Part shown: positions 56,565 through 64,000 of the stretch, piece after piece
Layout of the letters: each line of letters begins with the position of its first letter
Position numbering within the stretch: position 1 is the first letter of the stretch
NCBI GenBank assembly: GCA_016720745.1
Contig: JADKKA010000018.1
Span: forward strand, 1-64,000
DNA: 64,000 nucleotides
Reading direction: 5' to 3'
Source: Chitinophagaceae bacterium
GTDB lineage: Bacteria > Bacteroidota > Bacteroidia > Chitinophagales > Chitinophagaceae
The notes under the pieces: generated by a model
Told to the model about the DNA's origin: nothing
Database searches by the model: none
What the model saw: the letters and a program-made list of their open reading frames with translations, nothing else
Program-made: the position numbers and the translations under genes

Positions 56565-57923
56565 TCAGGCTGTAACGGCTGCTGACTGAACCATGGGTTG
56601 GCGCAGGGCTTGTACACCGATGCAATGATAGTCGAACCCGTTCTGGAAGATCTGTGCTTTATCGTAGATATTTCTTCCGTCGAAAATCACGGGCTGGTTC
56701 AGTAATTTCTTTACGATTTTGAAATTGGGGAATTTGAATTCCGGCCATTCGGTGATGATGGCCAGGGCATCTGCATCAATCAGGGCCTCATACTGGTCTT
56801 CGCAATACTGAATGCTGTCTCCAAAATGATGACGGGCTTCTTTCATCGCTACCGGATCATAGGCTTTTACAATCGCTCCGGCTTCGAGCAGTTGCTGTAC
56901 AATCACCAGGGATGGTGCTTCCCGCATATCATCGGTCTGTGGTTTAAAAGATAATCCCCAAAGGGCAATCGTCTTTCCACTGATATCATCGTTGAAATAA
57001 TGCATGATCTTATTGAACAAAACTGTTTTCTGGTCTTTATTCACCGCTTCTACTGCTTTCAGTACACGCAGTTCATAACCATACTCACCGGCTGTACGAA
57101 TCAGGGCCTGCACATCTTTGGGGAAACAGGATCCGCCATAACCGATACCGGGATAGATAAATTTGTTTCCGATTCTTGAATCAGATCCGATGCCCCGGCG
57201 AACCAGGTTGATATCTGCTCCTACGATTTCACAGAGGTTGGCAATATCATTCATGAAGCTGATCTTGGCAGCCAGCATGGAGTTGGCGGCATACTTGGTC
57301 ATTTCAGCAGAAGTGATATCCATGAAGATCACCGGATGGCCATTCATGGTAAATGGCTTATATAAATTGTTCATCAGTTCTTTTGCACGTTCTGTTTCCA
57401 AACCAATCACGATCCGGTCAGGTTTCAGGAAATCATCAATAGCGGCTCCTTCTTTCAGGAATTCAGGATTGGAAGCCACATCGAATGGGATGTTCTCATT
57501 TCTTTTACGCAATTCCTGCGCCACTGCATTTCTTACTTTTTCTGCGGTACCAACGGGAACCGTACTCTTGGTGACCACCAGCATATAATCCTTCATGTAT
57601 TTTCCACAATCAGCTGCTACTGCCAGTACATATTTCAGATCAGCACTTCCATCCTCATCGGGAGGTGTGCCAACAGCAATAAACAATACTTCGGAATCCG
57701 TCATCGCATCAGCGATATTGGTTGTAAACTGTAAACGGCCCTTTTTCATATTCCGCAGGATCATTTCTTCCAGACCCGGTTCATAAATCGGAATAATTCC
57801 ATTATTCAGGTTTTCGATCTTTTGCTGGTTGATGTCTACACAAACAACATCAATCCCTACTTCGGAAAAACAGGCACCGGTTACCAGACCAACATAACCG
57901 CTTCCTACAATTGTAATTTTCAT
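56565..57923 (-). CDS. ugd: UDP-glucose 6-dehydrogenase
   Basis: Oxidises UDP-glucose to UDP-glucuronate with two NAD. Rossmann start MKITIVGSGYVGLVTGACFS, VGTPPDEDGSADLKYV, STVPVGTAEKVRNAV, NPEFLKEGAAIDDFLKPDRI, catalytic Cys in GYGGSCFPKDVQAL, and LWGLSFKPQTDDMREAPS. 452 residues, complete. Supplies an acidic sugar donor for the adjacent EPS operon but is a separate transcription unit with its own terminator. A sigma-54-like box and palindrome lie upstream. Confidence 0.95.
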   Translation of the reverse strand: MKITIVGSGYVGLVTGACFSEVGIDVVCVDINQQKIENLNNGIIPIYEPGLEEMILRNMKKGRLQFTTNIADAMTDSEVLFIAVGTPPDEDGSADLKYVLAVAADCGKYMKDYMLVVTKSTVPVGTAEKVRNAVAQELRKRNENIPFDVASNPEFLKEGAAIDDFLKPDRIVIGLETERAKELMNNLYKPFTMNGHPVIFMDITSAEMTKYAANSMLAAKISFMNDIANLCEIVGADINLVRRGIGSDSRIGNKFIYPGIGYGGSCFPKDVQALIRTAGEYGYELRVLKAVEAVNKDQKTVLFNKIMHYFNDDISGKTIALWGLSFKPQTDDMREAPSLVIVQQLLEAGAIVKAYDPVAMKEARHHFGDSIQYCEDQYEALIDADALAIITEWPEFKFPNFKIVKKLLNQPVIFDGRNIYDKAQIFQNGFDYHCIGVQALRQPMVQSAAVTA

Positions 57924-57946
57924 GAGTTTAAATTTTGCTTGAATTT

Positions 57947-57962
57947 GCCAAACCCGGTGCCA
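57947..57962 (-). promoter_or_regulatory. Near-match sigma-54 promoter upstream of ugd
   Basis: TGGCAC-CGGGTT-TGGC on the minus strand: both boxes are as at the EPS operon, but the gap is 6 instead of 5 bases. Given the homopolymer errors in this assembly, one extra G or T is possible. ATG of ugd is 24 bases downstream. Confidence 0.35.
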
Positions 57963-58016
57963 GAATTTTAAAACATTGTATTACAGCAGTTTAAAAAATA
58001 TTGGCTAAGGGTTTTA

Positions 58017-58031
58017 TTCTATTTTCTGGAA
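58017..58031. promoter_or_regulatory. Palindromic candidate activator site TTCTA-N5-TGGAA
   Basis: Matches TTCC(A/G)-N5-(T/C)GGAA at 9 of 10 positions and lies 55 bases upstream of the TGGCAC box of ugd. It sits in the 190-base spacer shared with the divergent NtrC-type regulator. An overlapping everted pair, TGGAA-AAAC-TTCCA, occupies 58027-58040. Confidence 0.4.
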
Positions 58032-58087
58032 AAACTTCCAAAAAAAAACGCAATTCTATTGACCGGACAGGATCTGCTGAGTAGTTT

Positions 58088-58113
58088 AGCGGTGCCAATA
58101 TTCAATATCCGCT
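58088..58113. promoter_or_regulatory. Palindrome abutting the start of the NtrC-type regulator gene
   Basis: AGCGG...CCGCT outer arms enclose ATATT-C-AATAT. The element ends at the base before ATG 58114, so binding or RNA folding here could control translation or give autoregulation. Confidence 0.4.
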
Positions 58114-59463
58114 ATGGAAGCTTATAAAATCTATATTGTAGAAGATGATCCCTGGTATGGGGAAATCCTCGCTTATCATCTTGGTTTAAATCCCGACTAT
58201 AAAGTTTATCGTTTTGAAACAGGACAGGATTGTCTGGCTAAAATGCCGGGTAAGCCCGATCTGATCACGATTGATTTTTCACTCCCTGATATGAAGGGTG
58301 ATGAATTGTTTAAACGCATCCGGGAGCTGAATCCATTTGTACCCGTTATTGTGATCAGCTCACAGGAAGAGGTGCAGGTGGCTATCGACCTCTTCAAACT
58401 GGGAGTAAACGATTACCTCATTAAAGATGAAGCCACCAAGGACCTGTTATGGAACAGCGTCATCAGGATCCGGGAAAATCAGTCGCTCAAAAAGGAAGTA
58501 GAACATTTAAAACAGGAACTGGGTCAGAAATTCTCTTTCCAGAAAAGCATCATCGGGCAAAGCGAAACCCTGAAAAAGGTTTTTGCCCTGATGGAAAAGG
58601 CCGCCAAAACTAATATCAATGTATCCATCACCGGTGAAACCGGAACCGGAAAAGAAGTAGTGGCCAAAGCGGTACATTATAACAGCGACCGAAAGAAGAA
58701 AAATTTTGTCGCCGTGAACATGGCTGCTATTCCGAAGGAACTGATCGAAAGTGAATTATTCGGACATGAAAAAGGTGCTTTTACAGGTGCCATGGCCCGG
58801 AAAGCCGGCAAATTTGAAGAAGCAAACGGAGGCACTATTTTTCTGGATGAAATCGCAGAAATGGACCTGAGTCTGCAAAGTAAATTGCTCCGGGTATTGC
58901 AGGAAAGAGAAGTGATCCGGGTAGGAGGCAATGAAAAAGTAAAACTGGATGTACGGTTGATTGTTGCCACCCACCGCAACCTGGCTGAAGAAGTAAAAAA
59001 AGGACAGTTCAGGGAAGATTTGTATTACCGGATCATCGGCTTACCCATCGAATTACCCCCTTTGAGAGAAAGAGGCAATGATATTTTAATTCTTGCCAAA
59101 TTTTTTGCAGATGAATTTGGCAAGGAAAACAAACTGGGCTCCTTGCAATTTACCAACGAGGCAAAGGACAAATTACTGCACTATCATTTTCCGGGAAATG
59201 TACGGGAGCTGAAATCGATTGTAGAGCTGGCCGCAGTGATGTGTGAAAACAATGAAATCGGTGCTGACGATATCACTTATACGTCCACTAAAAAGGATGA
59301 TTTCATGATGGCAGAAAACAAAACACTGCGGGAATATACCTGCGATATCATCCGGCATTCCCTCAAAAAACACAATGATGATGTGATCGCCACGGCTAAT
59401 GCACTGGATATCGGCAAAAGCACGATTTATAAAATGATTCAGAATGGCGAAATCCAGATTTGA
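58114..59463 (+). CDS. Sigma-54-dependent response regulator (NtrC family)
   Basis: Receiver domain: KIYIVEDDPWYGEILAYHLG, phospho-Asp in LITIDFSLPDMKGDELF. AAA+ domain: Walker A GETGTGKEVVAKAVHYN, the sigma-54 contact loop EKGAFTGAMARKAGKFEEA, Walker B GGTIFLDEIAEM, and VRLIVATHRNL. C-terminal Fis-type HTH is DDVIATANALDIGKSTIYKM. 449 residues, intact. It activates RpoN promoters when phosphorylated. Flanked by ugd/EPS on one side and the H-NOX/kinase operon on the other, and the only RpoN activator in the window. I infer it binds the TTCC-N6/7-GGAA-type palindromes. Confidence 0.95.
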   Translation: MEAYKIYIVEDDPWYGEILAYHLGLNPDYKVYRFETGQDCLAKMPGKPDLITIDFSLPDMKGDELFKRIRELNPFVPVIVISSQEEVQVAIDLFKLGVNDYLIKDEATKDLLWNSVIRIRENQSLKKEVEHLKQELGQKFSFQKSIIGQSETLKKVFALMEKAAKTNINVSITGETGTGKEVVAKAVHYNSDRKKKNFVAVNMAAIPKELIESELFGHEKGAFTGAMARKAGKFEEANGGTIFLDEIAEMDLSLQSKLLRVLQEREVIRVGGNEKVKLDVRLIVATHRNLAEEVKKGQFREDLYYRIIGLPIELPPLRERGNDILILAKFFADEFGKENKLGSLQFTNEAKDKLLHYHFPGNVRELKSIVELAAVMCENNEIGADDITYTSTKKDDFMMAENKTLREYTCDIIRHSLKKHNDDVIATANALDIGKSTIYKMIQNGEIQI

Positions 59464-59492
59464 TGGAGGTGATTCCGAAACCGGGATTTTTA

Positions 59493-59507
59493 TTCCAGAT
59501 AATGGAA
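59493..59507. promoter_or_regulatory. Palindromic candidate activator site TTCCA-N5-TGGAA
   Basis: A perfect match to the motif TTCC(A/G)-N5-(T/C)GGAA, in the 147-base spacer before the H-NOX gene and 63 bases upstream of a TGGCAC hexamer (59570-59575). That hexamer lacks a recognisable -12 partner (TCCG at the expected place), so the promoter itself is uncertain. Confidence 0.4.
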
Positions 59508-59610
59508 AATCCGGAAACCAGAGCTCTTTTAATAGGTTGAATATTAGATTCTTATGCCCGGATTTGCGGTGGCACAATTTTCCGGGATACCGTATTAAAA
59601 TAAGTTATTC

Positions 59611-60153
59611 ATGTACGGTATTGTCAATAAAGCCATCGAAGATCTCGTAATCAACCAGTTTGGAACCCCGGTATGGAAGGCGGTAACAAAAAGAAGCGGT
59701 GTAGATGTGGATTTTTTTATCAGCAATGAGCCTTACGATGATGAGATCACTTTTAAACTGGCCACTGCGCTTGCAACAGAAGTGAATATGACGGTTGAAG
59801 AAGTGCTGGAAGCCTTTGGTGAGTGGTGGGTACTGAAAACAAGCAGAGAAAAATATGGTGGAATGATGGAAGCCGGTGGTAATAATTTAAGGGAGTTCCT
59901 GGTGAATCTTCCCTTGTTCCATAACCGGGTGATGTTGATTTATCCGAAGCTGACGCCACCTGAGTTCAAAGTGAGTGATATTGAGACCAATAGTATTTGT
60001 GTTCATTATTTTTCAAAGCGAACCGGATTACAGGAATTTGTGAGAGGATTATTGAGTGGACTTGCCAAAATGTATCAAACAACAGCAACCATTGAACTGG
60101 TACAAAGCCGGAACGAGGGTAGCACCCATGAAATATTTAAAGTAAGCTGGTAA
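59611..60153 (+). CDS. H-NOX haem-binding nitric-oxide sensor
   Basis: Stand-alone H-NOX (HNOB) domain of 180 residues: MYGIVNKAIEDLVINQFGTP, proximal haem ligand His104 in PLFHNRVMLIYPKLTPPEF, and the haem-propionate motif YxSxR as Tyr133, Ser135, Arg137 in VHYFSKRTGL. No Tyr occurs in the 17 residues after Arg137, where O2-binding members carry the distal Tyr. It is therefore predicted to bind NO/CO and exclude O2. Three bases separate it from the kinase gene. In other bacteria such pairs work by the ligand-bound H-NOX inhibiting or activating the kinase. Confidence 0.93.
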   Translation: MYGIVNKAIEDLVINQFGTPVWKAVTKRSGVDVDFFISNEPYDDEITFKLATALATEVNMTVEEVLEAFGEWWVLKTSREKYGGMMEAGGNNLREFLVNLPLFHNRVMLIYPKLTPPEFKVSDIETNSICVHYFSKRTGLQEFVRGLLSGLAKMYQTTATIELVQSRNEGSTHEIFKVSW

Positions 60154-60156
60154 TTC

Positions 60157-63100
60157 ATGAACCAGACAGTACAATTTAATCCCAAACAGTTTAACAGGCT
60201 GTTTCCCTTCTATCTCCTGCTCAATGAAGAGCTGGAAATAGTTTCATGCGGAAAAAGCCTGAAAAAACTTTGTCCTGCCATCGAAGGTCAATCCTTTACA
60301 GACTATTGTCAGCTTACCCGTCCGCAAATAGAACTGACCAGTTATCAGTCGCTTCAACAACTATGCAATCAGCTGGTTATTTTGTCGCTTCATAATGAAT
60401 TCGGAACGGTTTTACGCGGACAATTTGAATGCCTGAAGGAAACCAATGAGGTATTATTTATTGGCTCTCCCTGGTTTGGTTCAATGGAGCAGGTAAAAGA
60501 TTCAACGCTCACGATTCATGATTTTGCCATTCACGATCCATTGATCGATTTGCTCCATGTGTTAAAAACACAGGAGATCAGTAATGAAGATCTGAAAGAG
60601 CTGCTCAATGCCAATCAGCAACAGAAAAAAGATCTTCACTTATTATCACTGGCAGCAAAAGCCAATAATAATGGAGTGATTTTCTTGATGACCAGTTCAG
60701 GATTCGCTGGGTGAATGCAGCATTTGAAACCATCACCGGTTTCAGCCAGGAAGAACTGACCGGCCGTTTGCCCGATGAGGTTTTTTTTGATCCGGTAACC
60801 GACTTTACGGTGCTCAACCAGATTAAGGAGGCCGGAAAAAACAAAAAGAGTGTAACAATTGAATTCTGGCACAAAAGAAAAGACGGAGCACGTTTTTGGG
60901 CACACCTGGATTCCGTGCTAATCCCCGGGCCTGAAAAAGACAGCAACTGGCGGCTGAACATTGTGGCAGATATCTCTGAACAAAAGCATCAACAAACTGA
61001 AATGGAACGCCTCGCACTGGTAGCCAGCAGCAACCGTGATGGTGTTTTGTTTGTGGGCTTGGATGGAAAAATTGAATGGGCCAATGAAGGGATCAGCCGG
61101 TTAACCTGTTTTGTTAACGCTGAAATTATCGGAAGTACGCCAATTGATCTTTTCAAAGGATCCCTTACCGGAAAAGAAGCCTTGAAAGAAATGATTGGGC
61201 TATTTGAAAGTGGGTCGCCATTTAATATTTCCGCCATTTTTTACAGAAAAGACGGGACTTATTTCTGGGGACGGTCCAAAGGGCAGCCAATCAAGGATAA
61301 AAAGGGCAGCACCCAACGCTATTTCTGCATCATTGAAGACATTTCAGAAGAAAAAGCCAGTGAAGAAAAGCTAAAAGTACTTTCACAAATTGCAGAGAAC
61401 AATATCAACGCAGTAGTGATTGCTGATAAGGAGGGAAAAATTTCATGGGCCAACCGAAGCTTTACCCAGATGACAGGTTACCAGCTGGAGGAGGTTTCCG
61501 GCAAATCACCGGGCAGTATTTTACAAGGACCGGAAACAGATAAAAAAACAGCTAATCAGCTCCGTAAACAAATAAGAGAAGGTAAACCCTTCAGTGCAGA
61601 AATACTCAACTATAACAAAGACAGGGAAAAATACTGGGTACGTATCCAGGGACAACCCATTATCAATGATAAGGGAGAAACCACCGGCTACTTTGCGCTG
61701 GAAGAAAATATCACGGATAAAAAAGAAGCCGAACTTCGATTCCGGAATGCACTGGAAAAAATCGGTGATAACGTTTGGGAACACAATTTTGAAACCGGCA
61801 GAACCTTTTTCTCCAAACCAAATAATAACCTGCTTGGACAGGAATTAAAAGTATTCTCCAATGCCCAAAAACTCTGGTGGGAAAGTATTCACCCGGATGA
61901 CCTGCCCATCCTGGTAGAAAATGATGAAAAATACCGGAAAGGGGAAGTTGATTCACACCGGCTCGAGTACCGGCTGGTACATAAAGACGGATCAGTAAAA
62001 TGGGTTTTAGACCGGGGTGTTGTGATTAAAAAAGACAGCAATGGATTGCCTCTATTAATTACGGGAACACATACCGATATCACCGCCACCAAGCAAACAG
62101 CCACCGAGCTGGCGATACGTGTAAAACAGTTCCGCTCCTTGTCTGAAAACATTCCGGGTGTAATTTATGAATATGAGTTCAGGCCCGATGGTACAGAAGG
62201 AATGAGGTACCTGAGCCCGGCTATTGAAAAAATATTTGGTATCCCTAAGGACGAGTATTTCAGGAACCATGAAAAATTTGTCCACCCGGATGATCGGTAC
62301 CGGATCGCTAAAAAGAATAAGATCTCTAAAGAAACGCTTGAAAACTATTTCGATGAATCCAGACTAATGGTGCCTGGTCGTGGTATTGTGTGGAGATCCG
62401 TTTCTTCCTCCTTTTCTTACCAGACCGAAGACGGTACCCGTGTGTTCACCGGGTTTATGCTGGATATCTCAGAGAGAAAATTAACAGAAGAAAAACTGGA
62501 GAGCCAGAAAAACTTCTATGAAGAAATCCTGAACAATCTTCCGGCCGATGTAGCGGTATTTAATAATAAACATGAATACCTTTTTGTGAACCCACAGGGT
62601 ATTAAGGATGCAGCACTACGAAAATGGATTATCGGAAAAAGAGACGAGGATTACTGTACCTGAAGAAACAAACCGCTCTCTCTTGCAACAGAAAGAAGAA
62701 AGCTGTTCAATAAAATGCTGGAAAATAAAAAGACTGATGAATGGGTGGAAAAAAGTGTCCGGCCGGACGGTAACACGAATTATTTATTAAGGCGCTGGCA
62801 TCCAGTGGTTGATAAAAATGGAAAAATCAATCTTGTGATCGGGTACGGCCTTGATATCACCGAAAGAAAAATGCTGGAAGAAGAACTGATCCGCTCGAGG
62901 GAACATACCGAAATGCTGGCCAGGGCTAAGGAACAATTCCTGGCCAATATGAGCCATGAGATTCGCACACCCATGAACGCCATTATCGGCATGGGCAACC
63001 AATTGTCCAGAAGCCAGCTGTCCGAACAACAACAATTCTACCTCAACACCATTAATACAGCGGCAGAAAACCTGCTCGTGATCATCAATGATATTCTTGA

Positions 63101-64000
63101 TTTGTCCAAAATTGAGGCCGGTAAACTGAGTCTTGAAAAAATTGGCTTTGAACCTGTTAAGGTTGTCAACAATGCCATCGAAGTGATGCGGCATAAAGCA
63201 GAGGAAAAGGGGTTGCGGTTGACTGCTGTATTAAATGAGAGTCAGCTTTCACCTGTACTGATTGGCGATCCTTTCCGGATTAACCAGGTATTATTAAACC
63301 TGATCAGCAATGCTATTAAGTTTACGGAGAAAGGATCAGTGAACCTGAGTTGCCGTGTGATTGCAGAATCAAAAGAGACACAAACCCTGCAATGCCAGGT
63401 GATTGACACCGGTATGGGAATGGATCAGGTATTTATTGACCGGCTGTTTGAAAAATTCAGTCAGGAAAATGATTCTGTTACCAGACAATTTGGGGGTACC
63501 GGATTGGGCATGAGCATCTGTAAGGAATTGGTGGAACTGATGGGCGGAACGATTGAAGTAAAAAGCAAAAAAGGACAGGGTACCCGTTTTACCATTACAC
63601 AGGAATTCAAAAAAGGGACTTACCAGGACCTCCCTGCTGTTATGACCACACAAATAACGGGCGACTTTCTTAAAAACAAGAAAATCCTGGTAGCCGATGA
63701 TAATGAAATGAACCGGTTGGTCGCTTCCATTATACTGGAAAACTACGGGGCCACGGTTCTGGAATCAGATAATGGTCGGGCTACCCTGGAAGCCATCAAC
63801 ACGCATCTTCCTGATCTGGTGCTGATGGATATTCAGATGCCTGAACTAAACGGATATGAAACAACCCGTTTATTACGCCAACTAGGCAATAATATCCCTG
63901 TGATCGCTTTGACAGCCAATGCCATCAAAGGAGAAAGTGATAAATGCCTGGAAGCCGGCATGAATGACTATATCTCAAAACCATTTAAAGAAGATGAGTT
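60157..64000 (+). CDS. H-NOX-associated hybrid histidine kinase: HNOBA-like, about six PAS, HisKA, HATPase, receiver (runs off right edge)
   Basis: Residues 1-150 resemble the HNOBA domain of soluble guanylate cyclases: FNRLFPFYLLLNEELEIVSC, LRGQFECL, VLFIGSPWFGSMEQV, FAIHDPLIDLLHVL. About six PAS domains follow (for example FETITGFSQEELTG, FTQMTGYQLEEVSG, LSENIPGVIYEYEF, EEILNNLPADVAVF). Then HisKA with FLANMSHEIRTPMNAIIG, HATPase with NQVLLNLISNAIKF and FGGTGLGMSI, and a receiver ILVADDNEMNRLVAS, LVLMDIQMPELNGYE, still open at 64000. One T is missing in the run 60680-60683. A single in-frame TGA at 62661-62663 interrupts the last PAS (DYCT-stop-RNKPLSLA), with the frame unchanged. All catalytic motifs are intact, so I treat it as one gene. 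No membrane helix. Confidence 0.88.

Noticed and set aside
59570..59584. Full sigma-54 promoter for the H-NOX gene
   Set aside because: TGGCAC is present but the -12 position reads TCCG without GC. I list only the palindrome and leave the promoter open.
26254..62663. Recoding of TGA as a sense codon, suggested by two in-frame TGAs
   Set aside because: Several genes end properly in TGA, including the ATGA overlap of flippase and polymerase at 49584-49587 and the regulator stop at 59461-59463, so TGA is a stop here.
1..64000. rRNA, tRNA, integrase, transposase or phage genes
   Set aside because: None could be recognised on either strand. The window reads as ordinary chromosome apart from short repeats.

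Overview
The window looks like chromosomal DNA of a member of the Bacteroidota, most likely a Chitinophagaceae-type organism. The evidence is: two secreted proteins with type IX secretion (T9SS) type A C-terminal sorting domains, an alternative complex III (act) operon, the menaquinone futalosine-pathway gene mqnC, several Bacteroidota-typical families (DUF5916, DUF6787, fused E1 alpha/beta 2-oxoacid dehydrogenase), and -7 promoter boxes of the TAnnTTTG type. No rRNA, tRNA, CRISPR array, transposase or prophage gene was recognised.

Layout. 1-2265 (minus) holds the start of an alternative complex III operon (actA, then actB running off the left edge). 2.5-4.3 kb holds a DUF6787 protein, purN and an exported carboxypeptidase-regulatory-like protein. 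4.4-20.4 kb is rich in exported peptidases and amidohydrolases (serine hydrolase, M19 dipeptidase, two amidohydrolases, P1/DmpA peptidase, S9 peptidase). It is interrupted by four tandem paralogues of a His-rich, single-pass membrane protein family, an acyltransferase-like membrane protein, and a small Crp/DUF2892 group. 20.5-36 kb holds a DUF5916 protein, a 1,634-codon T9SS surface protein, a 7TMR-DISM kinase/LuxR-type regulator pair, E1 alpha-beta dehydrogenase, a second T9SS protein and a pair of M16 peptidases. 36-41 kb holds an aspartyl protease with PDZ domain, mqnC, small membrane proteins, a lone receiver protein and DUF4184.

41.2-56.2 kb (minus) reads as one 13-gene exopolysaccharide (EPS) operon. 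It begins with an Hpt protein and a receiver protein, followed by a phosphoglycosyl transferase carrying a pseudo-receiver domain, a half-size TolC-like protein, a degenerate Wzc-like co-polymerase, flippase, polymerase, four glycosyltransferases, a phosphoribosyltransferase-HAD fusion and an acyltransferase. It ends in a clear intrinsic terminator. Next come ugd (UDP-glucose dehydrogenase), a sigma-54 NtrC-type response regulator on the opposite strand, and an H-NOX (haem nitric-oxide sensor) gene. The H-NOX gene is directly followed by a very large hybrid histidine kinase (HNOBA-like domain, about six PAS domains, HisKA, HATPase, receiver) that runs off the right edge.

The most interesting reading is a nitric-oxide-responsive phosphorelay that controls EPS through sigma-54. 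A sigma-54-like promoter (TGGCAC-N5-TGGC) lies just upstream of the Hpt/EPS operon. A shared palindrome, TTCC(A/G)-N5-(T/C)GGAA, recurs 54-83 bp upstream of TGGCAC boxes at four loci: EPS operon, ugd, H-NOX/kinase operon, and the lone receiver at 40 kb. This is inference from sequence and needs testing.

Quality warning. Many otherwise good genes are broken by single-base indels, mostly in homopolymers (actB, actA, DUF6787, purN, serine hydrolase, amidohydrolase, first paralogue, acyltransferase-like gene, aspartyl protease, hybrid kinase). Two more carry a single in-frame TGA. The pattern looks mostly like long-read sequencing or assembly error rather than pseudogene decay. For these genes coordinates span the whole reconstructed gene.
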